64,000 nt of DNA from Rhodocollybia butyracea (lineage: Eukaryota; Basidiomycota; Agaricomycetes; Agaricales; Omphalotaceae). Position 1 is the first letter of the stretch, and each line of letters begins with the position of its first letter. Below the pieces are notes generated by a model. That model had not been told where the DNA came from. It searched no databases and was given only the letters and a program-made list of their open reading frames with translations. The DNA lies in assembly GCA_015501585.1 (NCBI GenBank), contig JADNRY010000003.1, positions 124,001 to 188,000 on the forward strand, in the 5' to 3' direction. Positions 33,937-45,798 of the stretch are shown piece by piece. Position numbers and translations under genes: made by a program.

Positions 33937-36900
33937 TTATGTAGTGGTCAACGTTAGAACACTGAAACTGAACCCGGGCGCATCATAAGTGAAGGTTTTA
34001 GCCACCTTGATGGTACTAGTTTGCGGAGTGACAGTGTCTGGGGCAGTCGGAGTGTTGCTGGCGGTTTCGGCACCGGTAAGTACTTGAGCAGTAGCAGAGC
34101 TTGACACTGAAAACGGCAGCTCGAACGTAACTTTCGAAGCGGTTCCGACGGTGTTTACGACCTATGCACAAGATATTAATTGAAGGTTGAGTCGCCAATC
34201 GCCTGAATTCGTGACTTTACCTTGATGATGATTTTATTTGGAGTGACCGACGTGTCTCTCACTACACTCCAGAAGGTGGTACCGGTAGGGTTTGGGAGAG
34301 TGCTGGGCAGATATTCAGTGCCTCTATTGACACTGAATAACTACAAGGACACCTCATCGATGAGTAAACACTACGGAGAAACTTCCAAGACCACCCACCT
34401 GCTGCACGTAGAAACTTGTCGACGGGTATACGTTACCGGAGCTGTTACGAGGCTGTCAAAATTGTGCATAATCCGAGTACAAAACAACTAACTCGAAGCT
34501 AACCAGATTCGGTGTCTTCCATGAAATCTAGTCAGACCGCACAACCCTCTATACGAGTTGAATAACTCTCACCCATTGCGAATCCACGACGTGCTGGAAA
34601 GAACATGTTCAGTCCGTTTATCACGCAAATGTAATCAAACAAGTTCGCGTAAAATAATCTCACATTCAGGAGTGGTGCATAGGAAGCTGCAAAAACGATG
34701 TCACTGTTACCTACAGTGAAAGTTCAAATATATCTGAAGAAGGAGATTCAATAGACCTACGTTCAAGCCCTGTCATGTAGGCCGCCTCCCCGGTAGCACC
34801 TGATTATTATGAGCTCCAGAATGGATGCAGTACTAGCAACTGTACTGACTTTGTACGGTAGGGAAGGTCAAACGGCCATCAGCTGGTGTTCCAAATATAT
34901 CATTCGGATTTGTGGATATGGCTATTTCCCGCGTGAGCACAGAAGCATTGACTGTAGAAAATTCGATCCGTAAGCACCTGCGTATTCTCCCTAGCAGAAA
35001 CTCGTTAGAAGAGCGAGTACATAATCACAACCAATAAATTCTTACTTGGAAGTATATCGTTCCGTTTCGCTATATCGGCGAATGTAAATCAACACAATTA
35101 TGTAAATCAACTCGATACTTGCCTCAAAGCCATCAAAAATGAATGAGTCTTCAGCAAACCAAGCTATCGTTGTCCGAGTGAGCAAATTTCGACGTAGACC
35201 AAAGATATACATACATGGTGTTTGGTAAACGTGAATATCCCATTCTGCTGGGTTTGGAGTGAGGTCGGGGTCGAAAGTATCCGAAGTGGCAATGAAGGCT
35301 GTCGGTCGGATGTAGAGGTCATTTATGTCTGTGTAGAAGCACTCAGATGTAACATACTAAGATCGGGGAAGGTAGCTTGGAGGGCAGTGGTGAAATTATT
35401 CCAGCGGTATGTGTATCTAAAGTGGAGGGTTAAACGAGATCGAGGAAAGCTTCAAACGTCAACAAAATATTACGGACGTGTTGGCGGCGAAGAAATCTTC
35501 GTTTCCCACTTCCACATGTACCAGCGGGAAAGGATCTGGATGGCCTAACGATGCTCTGAGAGCAGCTGTGAGCATCAATGCATTAGACACAGAAATGCTT
35601 TTCACTGAAGATGGGGTGCATATTATACTCACCAGGTTCACTTTCAGAAGGATCACCGATAACAAAGTTAATCTACATGCCAGTAAACGGCGTGCTTTAA
35701 ATTGGGAATATCAAATCATACCTGATCAATAGCCTGCTGAATGTAAGGGCCCAGATCATCTTCAGCTATACTCGTTCCACCGAGAGCAAATCCTACCGGG
35801 ATTTAGTCGGCGTGTAACAAAAGGTACCGAGATGACTCACCAGACCACACTGCCATTATAGGTTGCATGTTTAAGTCTTCACACCATGTCAGGAATTCAA
35901 AAAGTCCCAGGCCGCTGAAATACACAAGGCCTCATTGACACACCAATAGCGTCTAGAAAGAAAGAAACATACTCTGTGTTGACTGATAGATAAAGTAAAT
36001 TAGCATGATTCTTTGCTATAACGAGCTGCGAGCGAACATACCATATCCCCAATCTCCAACACGTCCTGGTCTGTCAACCAGAGGTCCAATAGTGTTGTTC
36101 CACTGCCATCGTGTAGCCACCGTTTGGCCCTACGTAAGACACGGCTCTGAGTGATGCCGCCCCATGAACAGAACTGATGTTACCTCCTGATTGAAACGAA
36201 TGACGAATGAGGAAACGGTAATTCACGAAAAAGATACACTACTTACAAGATTGTTTCCTCCAGGAAGTCTGAAAAATGAAGGTGCCATCGATTGTAGCGT
36301 CTACAAGAGCCATGTTAATCATTGACTTCAACGCCAAAGGAATAATAAGCCTTGCGTACTTCGGCAATATCAATCCTCATCCCATTAGGCCTATTCTTGA
36401 ATGTAGGAGGGAACAATGAAAGCATAGCAAAATGAATCGTTTGACCAGCAGCAGCCGCACCGTTAACAGTGATAGTGAAATTGTTCGTAAGCGAACTAGG
36501 AGTTGTGGTTGGTTTTATGGTAGTATTGATTTGAAGCCAACTGGTTTGCGAGCCACTAAGTGTCACGTTTGTAGCACCTAAGATTTGTCCTGCAGAAGTC
36601 TGAAGTGCGACTGTTGCAGTACCTCTGAAAGAAGAGGCTGTCGGGAAGCGGTAGAAGAAGGATGCGCTGTAGGTGTCGCTAGAATTTACTTTGATGCCTG
36701 CACATAGTTAATATTTCGCTGAATGCAGCAAAATGATTCAAGAAAGTGTTAACATACCAAAATATCCTTCATTGCCGATGCCAACCTGTCCTGATGCACC
36801 TTTAGGTACTACTACGCTCAATGCGTTGGGAAGGGCAGATGAAACGGGGACAGTTTCCGCGATGACTGTGAGCTGTGCTCCATTGACGGAGTGCCAGGCG

Positions 36901-37445
36901 CTTTGAGCTGCCGATTGGTCTGTAATTTTTTACTTGGCTTGTAAAGCTTGAAGAAAGAGGATCAGTTGACGACGCACCGGTGACATCAACCATTTGGAAA
37001 GCCCGGTTTTGTAACACTTCAGTAAGAGACGAGTTAGGATATATGCCCTACAGGCGAAAGGAAGTAGACTAACATTCAGCGTACAGGCCTCCATCCCCAC
37101 TCTTGTTTCATGATTAGACCGGGAAAATTGACGGAATATCTGATACCTACATGCTACAGGATAATCAGATTCATCAACGGAAAAAACTTGCACCTCAGAG
37201 GCACTCACACTTATATCCTGAAAGATGGGATGAACATCAGCCCTTCACTTCACTAACAGTCTCTTACCTCGAACATCTGTCCCCCTGTGGCGAGTGATAT
37301 TGAGTCGCAGACTTACACACACAACCCACCACTTACATAGCGTAGTAGGAATGGCATGGCTAGCGGTAGCCGAGACTGTAACAGTAGTTTGTGCGTTCAC
37401 TGAAACGCACAAGATCGCAGAGGTCAGAAGGGCCAGTGGAAACAT
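33937..37445 (-). CDS. GH51 alpha-L-arabinofuranosidase, secreted
   Basis: Multi-exon gene (well over ten short introns) from ATG 37445. The signal peptide [18 protein letters not shown] is followed by the family N-terminus ([28 protein letters not shown]). Later blocks include [75 protein letters not shown] and [15 protein letters not shown]. The acid/base site lies in [11 protein letters not shown] and the nucleophile in GEYAAISTN; both Glu are present. The C-terminal beta domain ends [18 protein letters not shown]51 enzymes release arabinose side chains from arabinan and arabinoxylan, consistent with plant cell-wall breakdown. One splice choice matters: at GEYA the 55-nt intron (not an internal 26-nt one) restores AISTN. 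Confidence 0.92.
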
Positions 37446-37994
37446 GGCTGCGGATGCCTTCTCTGCACTCTCACTGCGTCGTTTTATATCCCAAGGTTAT
37501 CGCGGTCTGCTGACATCCTAGGGTGCTTCATGTGAACATTAGATATAAGTGGGTCTGCTCCACTCACGACTTCGAATACCTGTTGGAATAGAAGTAGCGG
37601 TCCGTTGTAGCTTTTACAAGTGGCTCGCTACGGAAGGATTATACGAAACTCCCTATCAACTCTTCTCTTTGAGATGCTATCCTTACATATATGCCATTTT
37701 CGAGACCGTTTTCGAGACCGTTTTTCGAAAACACATTTCGGAAGCAGGTCATCTGAAGAAGGAGCGTGTCATGAGATTGTGAAAAATACACCTCCTGCGA
37801 CGGACCGCTGAGTACATGACCTGGTTTTTCTTCGGTCGAACACTGGATATTGGCATGGTACAGGTACGATTCAATACACGCTAAATAGTAGGATGATATT
37901 AGAAATACATGATGCGCGGTATATACGAGCCTTGAGGGAATCCAAACAAGAAAGCTAACAGAAATCTAACAGAAATAAGATGGACGGATGGCGG
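37446..37994. other. GH51 promoter region
   Basis: 549 bp between the GH51 start codon and the stop codon of the roadblock gene. It contains a tandem repeat ttttcgagaccg twice at about 37697-37722. No ORF of note. Confidence 0.5.
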
Positions 37995-38569
37995 TTATGA
38001 AGGGTCATGTAACACAGCTAGAAGATAGCGGCCGTCTGAACACATGGGACGATTTCAGCGAACAGAAACAAGCTCCAGAAAATTGTGCAAGTACCTGGCG
38101 AGATCATAAGTTCGTGTCGTTTTGTTCGAATACGCAGGAATTTTACGTCGTCCTGAGGATTGTTAGTATAGAAACTTATTAGAATAACAGTGCTACTCAC
38201 TTCATTTTCACCGCCGCTGATCTCCTCTAGTCCCGTTTGCACCGTCTCGACTATACGAGCGATGACGCTGGCGTATTTCTTGCCCTGCTCGCCGTCAAAC
38301 ACAACGCCAGAGTGCCGTATAATGCTGACAGGATGACCTCTTGATAGTAGCATGTATCCAAGTACAGATCTATGGGATGAAAGAAGGGCGAGGGTTTGTT
38401 CTAACTCCGGAGACATTCCTGTCGCAGTGGAAGCTGCATTTGCGCTGGATGACGGTGCAACATTGGGCTGAGAAGGGAAAGCAGTGTTATTTTGTGAAGA
38501 TACACCGATAACGGACTGAAGAAGAAAAATCAGATGAAAGTTGAGCACAAAAGACCAATTTCTTACCAT
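37995..38569 (-). CDS. Dynein light chain, roadblock/LC7 family
   Basis: Four exons, about 137 aa. The first coding exon contains only the initiator ATG (38569-38567), followed at once by a gtaag donor; upstream in frame there is no other ATG. The roadblock domain covers SPELEQTLALLSSHRSVLGYMLLSRGHPVSIIRHSG, KYASVIARIVETVQTGLEEI, DDVKFLRIRTKRHELMISP and DGRYLLAVLHDPS, which fits DYNLRB subunits of cytoplasmic dynein. The family normally has about 100 residues; here a Ser/Ala-rich N-terminus of about 33 residues is added. Related LC7 proteins in Ragulator-type complexes are a less likely alternative. Confidence 0.9.
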
Positions 38570-38884
38570 GATGTTCAAGAATGAAGAAATCTGGGTTGTA
38601 ATACTTCCTTGACAGCTCAACGATTGTTTACACAAACCAAAAGTGTTCACAATTTCACTGGTCAAAGACCGAGAGCCTCGACTACGACGGAGAGATGAAC
38701 AGTTTCCACGGATCCGATGACCGTTTGGGTCAAGTTGTAAATTTATGTGTCTAAAATAATTAGTGCTAATTAGTGACAGCAGCGTTTTTTTGTAGGATAT
38801 TTTTTACATTAGGACTTCGTGTCCAGAGCCCTACGATTGGCCATACCAACGAGATACATGAGCAAGACGTGGGAAACATAGACT
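38570..38884. promoter_or_regulatory. Divergent promoter, roadblock / rhodanese
   Basis: 315 bp between head-to-head genes. AT-rich with taattagtgctaattagtgac near 38757-38777 (a short direct repeat of taattagtg). No ORF. Confidence 0.45.
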
Positions 38885-39528
38885 ATGTGGAGATCGATAA
38901 CTTCCACCTCTTCGCAATTCTCTCATTTGGCTCATAAACATTTATTCTCCTCCATGGCGAGTTATATCTCAGGCGACGTGCGAGATTATCTTCAATACTC
39001 CGCTTCCTTTCTCCCTGACAGTATCGAGCTAATAGGAACTTGCAGAAATTATTCGCAGCAAGAGGCCCAAGGAGGACTATATCGTTGTTGATGTGCGAGA
39101 TGATGACTACGCGGGAGGAAATATTGTTGGAAGCATAAACATGCCTTCAAATACCTTTTTGGACAGCGTAGATACGTTGGTGAAAGAGACAAAAGATGTA
39201 CCGATGGTTGTTTTTCACTGCGCTCTCTCGCAGGTGCGAGGACCAAAAGCAGCCAGAGTGAGGCATTTCTAGGACATTCTTTTTTTCTGACTGAATACCT
39301 TTCAAGATATACAAGGAAACTCGTCAGAATGTGCTCTCTGAAACTGATTCCACATCTCCAACCAAGGTTCTTGTCCTCCGCGATGGGTTCACAGGATTTC
39401 AGGCAAAATTCAAGGTGAATAACTTTGTAGAAATCTCGGGCCTGGCGCTGACATGTCCATCCCACCAGGATGATGCAAAACTGGTTGAAAAGTGGGACAA
39501 GGATGTCTGGGCATCCGACTGGAATTGA
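38885..39528 (+). CDS. Cdc25-type rhodanese phosphatase (Ych1/Ibp1-like)
   Basis: Four coding exons (first ATG 38885, or 38954; to 38977, then 39036-39257, 39307-39414, 39469-39528). From 38954 it is 137 aa and begins MASYISGDELAEIIRSKRPKEDYIVVDVRDDDYAGG. The active loop is FHCALSQVRG, a Cys-x5-Arg loop as in Cdc25 and arsenate reductase rhodaneses, so phosphatase or arsenate reductase activity is plausible. Fission yeast Ibp1 is the closest type I know. The in-frame upstream ATG adds 23 residues rich in Ser/Arg/His without acidic residues, which could act as a mitochondrial presequence. For the intron 1 acceptor, the site before GAACTTGC (not the later one) restores DELAEII. Confidence 0.9.
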
Positions 39529-39542
39529 ACAATTGTTTCGCT

Positions 39543-40053
39543 TCATTGAGACGAGGGATCTTCCTTTTTCAAAGTCCTCTTTGGCGTGCTTTCAATGATT
39601 TGCATAACTTGCTTGCGTTCTGCTTCCATTTGTCGCATGCAAACCTGACTGTAAACATTATAAGCACCATACACACATCTTAGAAGAGAACACGAACTGT
39701 GAGATCGCCGCAACTGCTAAAAACGTACCGACGAACCAATTGCCCGCAACCATGGGAGCTTCGAATTGGATCAGTAAAGGCCAGGTTGGTAACAGTTAAA
39801 TATTCACTGGTAGATACTCCACGAATAAAAGCCATGCCAGACCCAGCTGCGATGCCAGTCAGAAGACTGTTTCGTGCACAAGGAAGTTTTTCGACATTCT
39901 TCGCTGCCTGAGGAACGGAATTCAGTATTTCAACCTGGCAAGCAGGTTAAGGCGAACCTGGACACTGTCATAGAATAAATTCCCTGTGCTCGGAGGAGCT
40001 GCAGAAGGTGGCGGAGGTATCGAGGATGGCTGCTCAGAATTATTTGAGGACAT
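39543..40053 (-). CDS. COX20: Cytochrome c oxidase assembly protein COX20
   Basis: Four exons, about 118 aa. COX20 is an inner mitochondrial membrane chaperone for Cox2. The N-terminus is Pro-rich. Then come LPCARNSLLTGIAAGSGMAFIRGVST (first membrane helix) and MVAGNWFVGTFLAVAAIS (second helix), followed by a charged tail HQVCMRQMEAERKQVMQIIE. This two-helix pattern with CARNSLLTGIA and NW-VGTF is diagnostic. Its stop codon lies 14 bp from the stop of the rhodanese gene on the opposite strand, so the 3' UTRs must overlap. A GCGC element (ggcgctta) is about 36 bp upstream of the start. Confidence 0.9.
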
Positions 40054-40134
40054 GGACAAGCTGAGTGCAATAATAAAGAGACGCCCGGAGGCGCTTACTG
40101 AGTACTATTTTAGGTAATAGCTGTATTATATAAT

Positions 40135-41049
40135 CTAATACGCAATACTGACACACTTGTCCGAAAACTCATTCCATCGACTTAGAACTGCAGTGGCTAT
40201 AAAATGAGCAACATCTTTCCTCGACACAGTCCATGCGCCATCAAGCTGTTGTTCTTTTACTCGATACCCAGGCTTTTTTCCTCCCTTCTCAGCTTTACAC
40301 TCTCTATCGGTCAATAGCGCTGCCTTGATAAGAAGCGATTCCTTCAGTGTCCCCTTTGTAGGTAGACCCTCCCTCCGTAGCCACCCTTTACCAATAATTT
40401 CATCGCTCGGCTCCCCGTCATCCCACTTCCACCCAGCGCAGTGCGCAACGACACGTTCGACGCCGAACTTGTCTTTGTGAGGCGCAGCCAGAATCTGCCC
40501 ATAAAATGCCTTTAGGGGAAGAGGTAGTGCAGCATGAGAAGAGTGGGTGATCCCTGTAGATGACACCACGACGAGTTTAGGGGGCGAAACCTGCGTAGGC
40601 ATCGTGCATAGCGCATTCAAGAGTGATTCGGTGACAAGATTAGCGGGAGACTGGTAAACACCCTTGGTCAAGCTAAAGCCGGGTAGCCCGCCTGCACTCA
40701 AGTCAGTTTGCATTGAACTTGACTTGTACAATAGAGATTCATACCGAGAGTAAAGAGAAGAAGATCCACATCACCACGGGTTGAGGCTTGATCCCAAGCA
40801 TGCTTTACGTCGCTCTGGACCATGGCATCCCCCTTAAAAGATGAGCCTTTCCTGATTTAATATGAGATTGGATTGTCTCGTCCGAGTCAAACACTGAAGG
40901 TTTGCGAAGCATGAAGGTGACAGTACAGCCAGCCGCTATACTGGTGTTCAGCCCGATTTTTCATCAGACAATATGAAACGCATACTTAGCAGGCGAAGTG
41001 AGGCATAGTACCCAATATTTCTGGAAGCTCCAATAGCAAGAACGTTCAT
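40135..41049 (-). pseudogene. Rossmann-fold reductase copy 2, 1-base frameshift
   Basis: Tandem paralogue of 42273-43198. Exon 1 (MNVLAIGASRNIGYYASLRLL) and the C-terminal exon (PGFSLTKGVYQSPANLVTESLLNALC...WTVSRKDVAHFIATAVLSRWNEF) are intact. Exon 2 lacks one base in the run around 40831-40839 relative to the sister gene (CTTTTAAGGGGG against CTTCTAAAGGGGG), giving AHLLRGMPWSRAT-stop where the sister has AHLLKGDAMVQSEV. The rest keeps an open frame with largely conservative differences, so the loss is very recent or is a sequencing error. Upstream and downstream flanks also match the sister's. Confidence 0.75.
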
Positions 41050-42272
41050 GGATGATTAATTGATTACTGAAAGTGCGTCGGGGGGTAATAGGAGAGATTA
41101 TGGTCTTAGGAGTATCAATGCCCTGAGCTTTTATACTAAGCGCAAGACTAAGCGTATAGCTACGGTCCGTAACACTGATTGGTAGACATGAAATCCCTCT
41201 GCAGCTCTACGGATGGTTTCAGGTATCGACACTCAGTAAACATATGGCTGATAACCAAATGTTGATGAGTCAAAGTCGTCTCAATAATTCTAGCGACTGT
41301 TTTCGGTAGAATTTTCATTTGAATAAGTATCGGGCCGTGGTGGATCCGTACTTAGGCTGAATGACTGCTGAATGCACTTGACTCGGAGGTACTCAGTATA
41401 GGTACAGGTAGCTGCGGCCTACCTGTACCTACGACCTCGTTAACCCGAACGTTGGTACCTGTTTACTTCGGCAAGCGATTCGGAGCTCAATTTCATCCAC
41501 GGCAGATAGTTTCTGTCTTCAAACGCCTCTCTTACCTTCCTCCAGCTCTCCCAAGTCGTACTCTAATTCTCATTCTCGCAGGGAAGCGTCTTGTAGGTTC
41601 TTGCAGGGACAATCGTCATACTTTAACATCTGCACTATCAATTTCTTGATGGGATACCGGATTTAGTTGCTGAAGGAATCCGAAGGAGTGCATACACTGT
41701 GCATACTTCGTTGAACGAGTTCACGGACTCCGAGCCCGGACCAGCTGAACTGAATGTTATCGGACTACTATCGCCACCCTTGCCCTGAAATACGGATAAA
41801 TCGGAATGCTGTCCGACACTGACATCAATTTCTGGAATTTTTTGCGCCAGAAATTTTATAGGACTGCTAGCCTAAGGCTTTATTTGACCTAATCGATCTC
41901 ATTTTTCCTCAGGTGGACTCGACTTTCTGAAAATTACTCCCTTCCTTCCTTCCTTCCAAGACTCGGGCTTGGTCGTAATGTTGGTGCGCCGATGCACATC
42001 GTTGTCTCGTGGTTAACTCCCCACACAATGGTGATCGTACACACATGATTTTCCACGTATTCACCACATCGGTTATACTAACACTACCACTACCAAAGCT
42101 CGTCAAGGTCTGATGGTGATAAAGACACAGGACCTGTATGGCACAAAAGGAATTCGGAAGAATTCTCGAAGAGTGTTTGTTTGACCAGGTATCACAATTA
42201 TCCACAAGTACAGTAAGTAATAGTAGTGCAATTAATACAGTAATAACTTTGATAAGTAATTTATGAAGGCCG
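41050..42272. other. Spacer between reductase copies
   Basis: 1.2 kb with no recognised gene. It holds a perfect hairpin at 41399-41431 (stem taggtacaggtag, 7-nt loop) and a (CCTT)n microsatellite at about 41939-41957. The left end is the promoter of copy 2. Confidence 0.55.
41399..41431. repeat. Perfect 13-bp inverted repeat
   Basis: The left arm taggtacaggtag (41399-41411) and right arm ctacctgtaccta (41419-41431) are exact reverse complements around a 7-base loop. It could be a hairpin in RNA, a protein-binding palindrome, or the end of a decayed element. No target-site duplication is apparent. Confidence 0.7.
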
Positions 42273-43198
42273 TTAGTACGCAATAGTGACACACTTGTCT
42301 GAGAACTCATTCCATCGATTCAATACTGCATCTGTAACAAAATGAGCAACATCTTTCCTCGACACCGTCCAAGCACCGCTAAGTTGTCCTTCTTTCACTC
42401 GATACGCAGGCTTTTTTCCTACCTTCGAGTCAGCTTTACACTCTCCATCGGTCAACAACGCCGCCTTAATAAGAAGAGCATCCTTCAGTGTCCCCTTGGC
42501 AGGTAGGCCCTCCCTCTGCAGCCACCCTTTACCAATAATTTCCTCACTCGGCTCCCTGTCATCCCACTTCCACCCAGCACAGTGAGCAATGACACGTTCG
42601 ACACCGAGCTTGTCTTTGTGAGGCGAAGCGAGGAAAAGCCCATATAAAGGCTTGAAGGGAAGAGGTAGTGCAGCATGAGAAGCGTGAGTAATCCCAGTAG
42701 ATGATAAGACGATAAGTTTAGGAGGCGAAATCTGCCTGGGCATCGTACATAGTGCATTCAAGAGTGATTCGGTGACGAGGTTGGCGGGAGACTGGTAAAG
42801 ACCCTTGGTCAAGCTAAAGTTAGGTAGCCCGCCTGCACCCAAATCAGTTTGGATTGAACTTGACTTGTACTATGACAAGGAAAAACGTACCGACAGTGAA
42901 GAGAAGAAGATCCACATTGCCATGGGTTGAGGCTTGATCCCAAGCGTGCTTCACCTCGCTCTGAACCATAGCATCCCCCTTTAGAAGATGAGCCTTTCCC
43001 GATTTGATATGAGTTTGGATTGTCTCGTCCGAGTCAAACACTGAAGGTTTGCGAAGCATGAAGGTAACAGTACAGCCAGCCGCTACACTAGTAATTAGTT
43101 CGATGCCATTTGACGAACTACTTAAACCGCAAACCTAGCAAGCGAAGCGAAGCATGGTATCCAATGTTTCTGGAAGCTCCAATAGCGAGAACGTTCAT
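42273..43198 (-). CDS. NAD(P)-binding Rossmann-fold protein (atypical SDR-like)
   Basis: Three exons from ATG 43198, about 270 aa. The nucleotide-binding start is MNVLAIGASRNIGYHASLRLL-AAGCTVTFMLRKPSVFD (GASRNIG as the glycine motif). Later parts are AWDQASTHGNVDLLLFTVGG, SPPKLIVLSSTGITHASHAALPLPFKPLYG, KDKLGVERVIAHCAGWKWDD, AYRVKEGQLSGAWTVSRKDVAHFVTDAVLNRW. This is the layout of NmrA/atypical short-chain dehydrogenases, which use NAD(P)H or sense redox state; the substrate is unknown. The intron 2 acceptor is gggtgcag before GCGGG. It is the intact member of a tandem pair about 2.15 kb apart. Confidence 0.85.
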
Positions 43199-43470
43199 GG
43201 ATAGTTATTAGAAGTGGGTTAAAGGATACGAGGGAGAGATTATGATTACTGGTCTAGGGTACCATCGTAGGCTTTTATACGCCCAAGCACAAGATAATTC
43301 AAAGTTGCCGGACGCGTACTAGGCCAATATCATATACTGTAACTCATCGGCAGACACGTACGAGTCTATTTGCCGAGAGGCGTGTTGCGCGCAGTTCCTC
43401 TTTCACAGTAAACAAGTCACTTGGACAGCACAAAAAAAGAGTCGCTAGGAACCAACATTCGGTATATCAT

Positions 43471-45432
43471 TCAGTGGAAAGAAGATTGCCCAAGAAAATA
43501 TCGATACAAAGTCTGCTGACTGCCCGCCCAAAGGCACATACTTCCATCTACTTCCTCTGTAACTTGCATTGTTCTAACCGCAGAGGTAAATATGGGTTTA
43601 TGAGATCGCTCCAAGTCTGAAAAGGACGCTACCGGAGTGATCGACTTGTTGGTAAAGGGTGTAGCCGCAGCAGGATCGGTTCCGATGTTGAGCGGCAGAA
43701 CACTTCCTGTTCGTAGGGACCATCCCCGGATTCGACGGTCCTCTCCTGCTGCGAAGAGAAAGTCTTGGGTTAAGTCTACACAAATTCCCTGAAGGCAGTG
43801 GGTGAGGATAAGCGGAGAAAAGTATACCCCGGACGCACCAATTTTTGCGTAACGGAATTACGATGTCCTCTGAAAACTCTGGTTGGTGTACTTTCCACGG
43901 GAAATCGCGTATCATAGGTACAAATCTTCATAAATTTAGCAGTCTTTAGTTCACTATATCGGCAATGTGCTTGTGTACTGACATTTCCATCCATTTGACT
44001 CACAAGTAACTGTGAATCTTTCACCAATTTAAGGTAAAGCACCGAGCTGGTCGCTGGGCCACTTCTGCTTCCCTTTTTGCCAGCAGTGAGCCGTGACCGG
44101 AAAAGCCAGTCACCACTGAGCTTATCTGGCGGAACACGAAGGTCATGACGTGTTATCGAGCCGCTGCGCGCGCCAGTGTATACTAGGTTCTGATAGATGT
44201 ATAGATTCGAGATCAAAAAGAGAAAATCAGTCAAAGTCAACGTCAGTTTCCGAGTTGTTCGTGGATCAAAGTGATGAACTTACCTCGTCTCGCTCTACTG
44301 TGAAAATATCACTGTTCTGGCGGTTGCCGAGGTATTGCACGGACCCAGAGATATCGATGTCAGGAATGTATACCGCTCTGCTTTTCGCGCCTGCAAAGAA
44401 ATTTCAACATTCAAACACTAAGCTGGATTTTTGTGGAATGGGTAACATTTAGGTACCTAGAAGCAACGCATTACCCTGTAGATGGCTCGCCCGAACGTCA
44501 TGGACTGCGCCCAACGTGATAAGTGTCATCCGGCTAGATAATCAATAAAATGGGACACGATGTCAAAACCGGGGACTTGACAAAGCTCTCAAGTACAAAA
44601 CTGTGTACTAACCCGGAAACACTGAGATCGTAAACGGCAACTTTTGTAACAGGACCAAAACATGTCGCCCTAGGTATGTGTATCAATAAATATGAGGTGT
44701 GCGCCCAACAATCCAAAGGACGTGACTTGCGTGCATTTCTGTCCAGAGATATTTATCGACGAAATTTGCGAACTTGAATGTAGATTTATTTCTGGGGGCC
44801 ACATGTACATCTGAGCGCTGGGTAGGGCATTCAACTGATTTAATTGATCACAGTCGTTTGGGTCGGTATAAGATGCACATGCATATAACCATCCTCTATC
44901 ATCCCCAATATATCGACGCGTTGTACCGTCGTCGGATGTGGCAGACTGTTCGAAGGTTCGTTAGCTTTTTAGCACTTGTTGTAACAAGATAAGTGTTACT
45001 CACACAAAATTCGGTAATTTCCCCGAAAGTTGCCGTTGGTGAAAAATCGAATCGGGAGGCGGAGGAAATACGTGCACAGAGGACAGTGCTGCGAAAAAGG
45101 CCAGAGGTCATTGAAAATATCGCAATCGCAATCGGAGGAGCGAACTCTGCTCACTGATTCGCGATAGACCTGCGGTGTGTCGCGAGAGAGTCTGGTAAAC
45201 TCAAGACTCTTTGCTTAAGAGCTTTCAGAGACAAAGAGTCTGGGTTTCCTGCTGCAAAAGGGGAAACGGTGGACTCGGAATTGACTTCCGTATTTGTTTC
45301 ATAGTTTGAACGCTTGCTCTGCCGACTTGAGTTTTGGGAGCTACTAGCAGGGGTAGAAGCAGGTCTAGACGATAGCGGATAATATCTATTTCGTTCTGCG
45401 TCAAAGTAGAAGCCAGGAAGATCTTTGGGCAT
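43471..45432 (-). CDS. DCAF4-like WD40 repeat protein
   Basis: About eight exons from ATG 45432. The N-terminus KDLPGFYFDAERNRYYPLSS is the hallmark of DCAF4 proteins, WD40 substrate receptors of CUL4-DDB1 ubiquitin ligases. WD-like blades follow: RRYIGDDRGWLYACA, ISSINISGQKCTQ, TKVAVYDLSVSG, NLVYTGARSGSITRHDLR, LYLKLVKDSQLLVSQMDGN-ICTYDTRFP, RVFRGHRNS, and GICVDLTQDFLFAAGEDRRIRGWSLRTGSVL with a C-terminal CLWAGSQQTLYRYFLG. Several GH/WD repeats are degenerate. Role by homology only. It is head-to-head with the RA-PH gene. Confidence 0.82.
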
Positions 45433-45798
45433 TGTAAAACGTCAGTGGTAAATAAGCGCCGTAAGTTGATCATGACGTTTCGGCTGCTATTGGTCACCAG
45501 AGCGACCGAGAGGCGTGCTGCACATTGACGAAATTATATATAATACTGGAGACCCGCGCGCATCATATCTGTCGCTGTCGGAAAATGTCCAGGCTCAACG
45601 GATACCGATGAAAATGTTGAAGTTGGAATTGTGCTTTAGATCTTTGAGTTTGTTGTCAAGCCTCGGCGGGTGCCTTGAGCGCCAATCATAGTTATCAATG
45701 CTTCATCTCCTCAACCTCTCTTCCGACTGACCTACTTAATTTCTCTCCAATCGGTTTCATTGCCACACTGAAAATTTGAAATATTTTTTCACTCAACA
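45433..45798. promoter_or_regulatory. Divergent promoter, DCAF4-like / RA-PH
   Basis: 366 bp between head-to-head starts. A GCGC element with an adjacent CCAAT-like box (ttgagcgccaat) is at 45675-45686 and another (taagcgcc) at 45453-45460. Both lie close to where transcription should start on their respective sides. Confidence 0.5.

Noticed and set aside
34970..35000. 26-nt intron in the GH51 nucleophile region
   Set aside because: Too short for splicing; a 55-nt intron with standard ends restores the conserved GEYAAISTN.
41939..41957. (CCTT)n tract
   Set aside because: Simple microsatellite with no sign of function.
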